Below are positions 5,480 through 5,775 of a stretch of 5,775 bases of DNA, piece after piece. Both the position numbers and the translations under genes were made by a program. This DNA comes from an uncultured Acidimicrobiaceae bacterium (GTDB lineage Bacteria > Actinomycetota > Acidimicrobiia > Acidimicrobiales > MedAcidi-G1): NCBI GenBank assembly GCA_913054115.1, contig CAJXIS010000155.1:1-5775 (forward strand), in the 5' to 3' direction. Each line of letters opens with the position of its first letter. Positions within the stretch are counted from its first letter, which is position 1. The notes beneath the pieces were generated by a model that did no database searches, was not told the origin of the DNA, and was given only the letters and a program-made list of their open reading frames with translations.

Positions 5480-5775
5480 ATGTCCGGCCTCGAGGTGATC
5501 GCGATCGACGGTCCGGCCGGCTCGGGGAAGACCACGATCGCCAGGGCGCTCGCCGACCGGCTGGGGCTCGCCTACCTCGACACCGGTGCCATGTACCGGG
5601 CCGTGGCGTTCGCCGCCCTGCAGTCCGGTACCGACCTCGGAGACGACGTGGCGGTTGCCCGGATCGCCCGGAGCATGGACCTTCGGCTCGACCGGTCGGC
5701 CTGCCTCGTCGACGGGGTCGATGCCACCGAGGCGATCCGCGGCCCCGAGGTCACCTCGGCGGTCAGCGTCGTGGC
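5480..5775 (+). CDS. cmk: Cytidylate (CMP/dCMP) kinase, N-terminal 98 residues (cut by window edge)
   Basis: Cmk phosphorylates CMP and dCMP with ATP, recycling cytidine nucleotides for RNA and DNA synthesis. The 98 visible codons encode the start of the P-loop kinase: IAIDGPAGSGKTTIARALA (7-25), with the Walker A motif at residues 11-18 (Lys17, Thr18), then YLDTGAMYRAVA (32-43), a signature of Cmk, and IRGPEVTSAVS (86-96), the start of the CMP-binding region. Full-length relatives are about 220-230 residues, so a little under half is present. It follows aroA by 4 nt with a strong ribosome binding site, an arrangement widespread in bacteria where aroA and cmk form one operon. The frame is intact to the edge. 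Confidence 0.95.
   Translation, partial: MSGLEVIAIDGPAGSGKTTIARALADRLGLAYLDTGAMYRAVAFAALQSGTDLGDDVAVARIARSMDLRLDRSACLVDGVDATEAIRGPEVTSAVSVV

Noticed and set aside
3049..5535. Open frame of 828 codons on the minus strand opposite tyrA, aroA and the start of cmk
   Set aside because: It is a shadow of G/C-biased third positions in the real genes. Its translation is low-complexity and rich in His, Arg, Asp and Gly, with no recognisable domain, and it runs antisense to three well-identified genes.

Overview
This window looks like housekeeping chromosome from a high-GC Gram-positive bacterium, most likely an actinobacterium; an uncultured Acidimicrobiia-type lineage is my guess. The reasons are the roughly 70% GC by eye, the strong G/C bias at third codon positions, GTG starts, the gene order scpA-scpB-rluB-tyrA-aroA-cmk, and TANNNT -10 boxes placed so that transcripts would begin at or next to the start codon. 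I see no mobile element, CRISPR array, tRNA or rRNA.

Layout. Positions 1-663 (minus strand) hold the first 221 codons of trpS, tryptophanyl-tRNA synthetase, cut by the window edge. A 116-bp divergent intergenic region (664-779) carries back-to-back -10 boxes, TACCCT for trpS and TAGGGT for scpA, each 7-8 nt from its start codon, with an inverted repeat between them. Six genes follow on the plus strand: scpA (780-1553) and scpB (1557-2270), the two non-SMC condensin subunits; an RsuA/RluB-family pseudouridine synthase (2297-3022); tyrA, prephenate dehydrogenase with a C-terminal ACT domain (3142-4209); aroA, EPSP synthase (4213-5475); and the first 98 codons of cmk, cytidylate kinase (5480 to the edge).

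Organisation. The spacings scpA-scpB (3 nt), tyrA-aroA (3 nt) and aroA-cmk (4 nt) indicate operon transcription and probably translational coupling. The only large gap on the plus strand is the 119 bp before tyrA. It holds a third -10 box, TAGCAT, 7 nt from an ATG. That ATG opens a 19-codon reading frame whose TGA overlaps the tyrA ATG as ATGA. The simplest reading is two transcription units, scpA-scpB-rluB and tyrA-aroA-cmk (read-through between them is possible), the second led by a leaderless, translationally coupled leader peptide. This is the most novel element in an otherwise ordinary window.

Function. The genes serve chromosome condensation (ScpAB), ribosome modification (RluB), aromatic amino acid synthesis (AroA in the shikimate pathway, TyrA in the tyrosine branch), nucleotide supply (Cmk) and tryptophan charging (TrpS). 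I found no evidence for a new multi-gene system.
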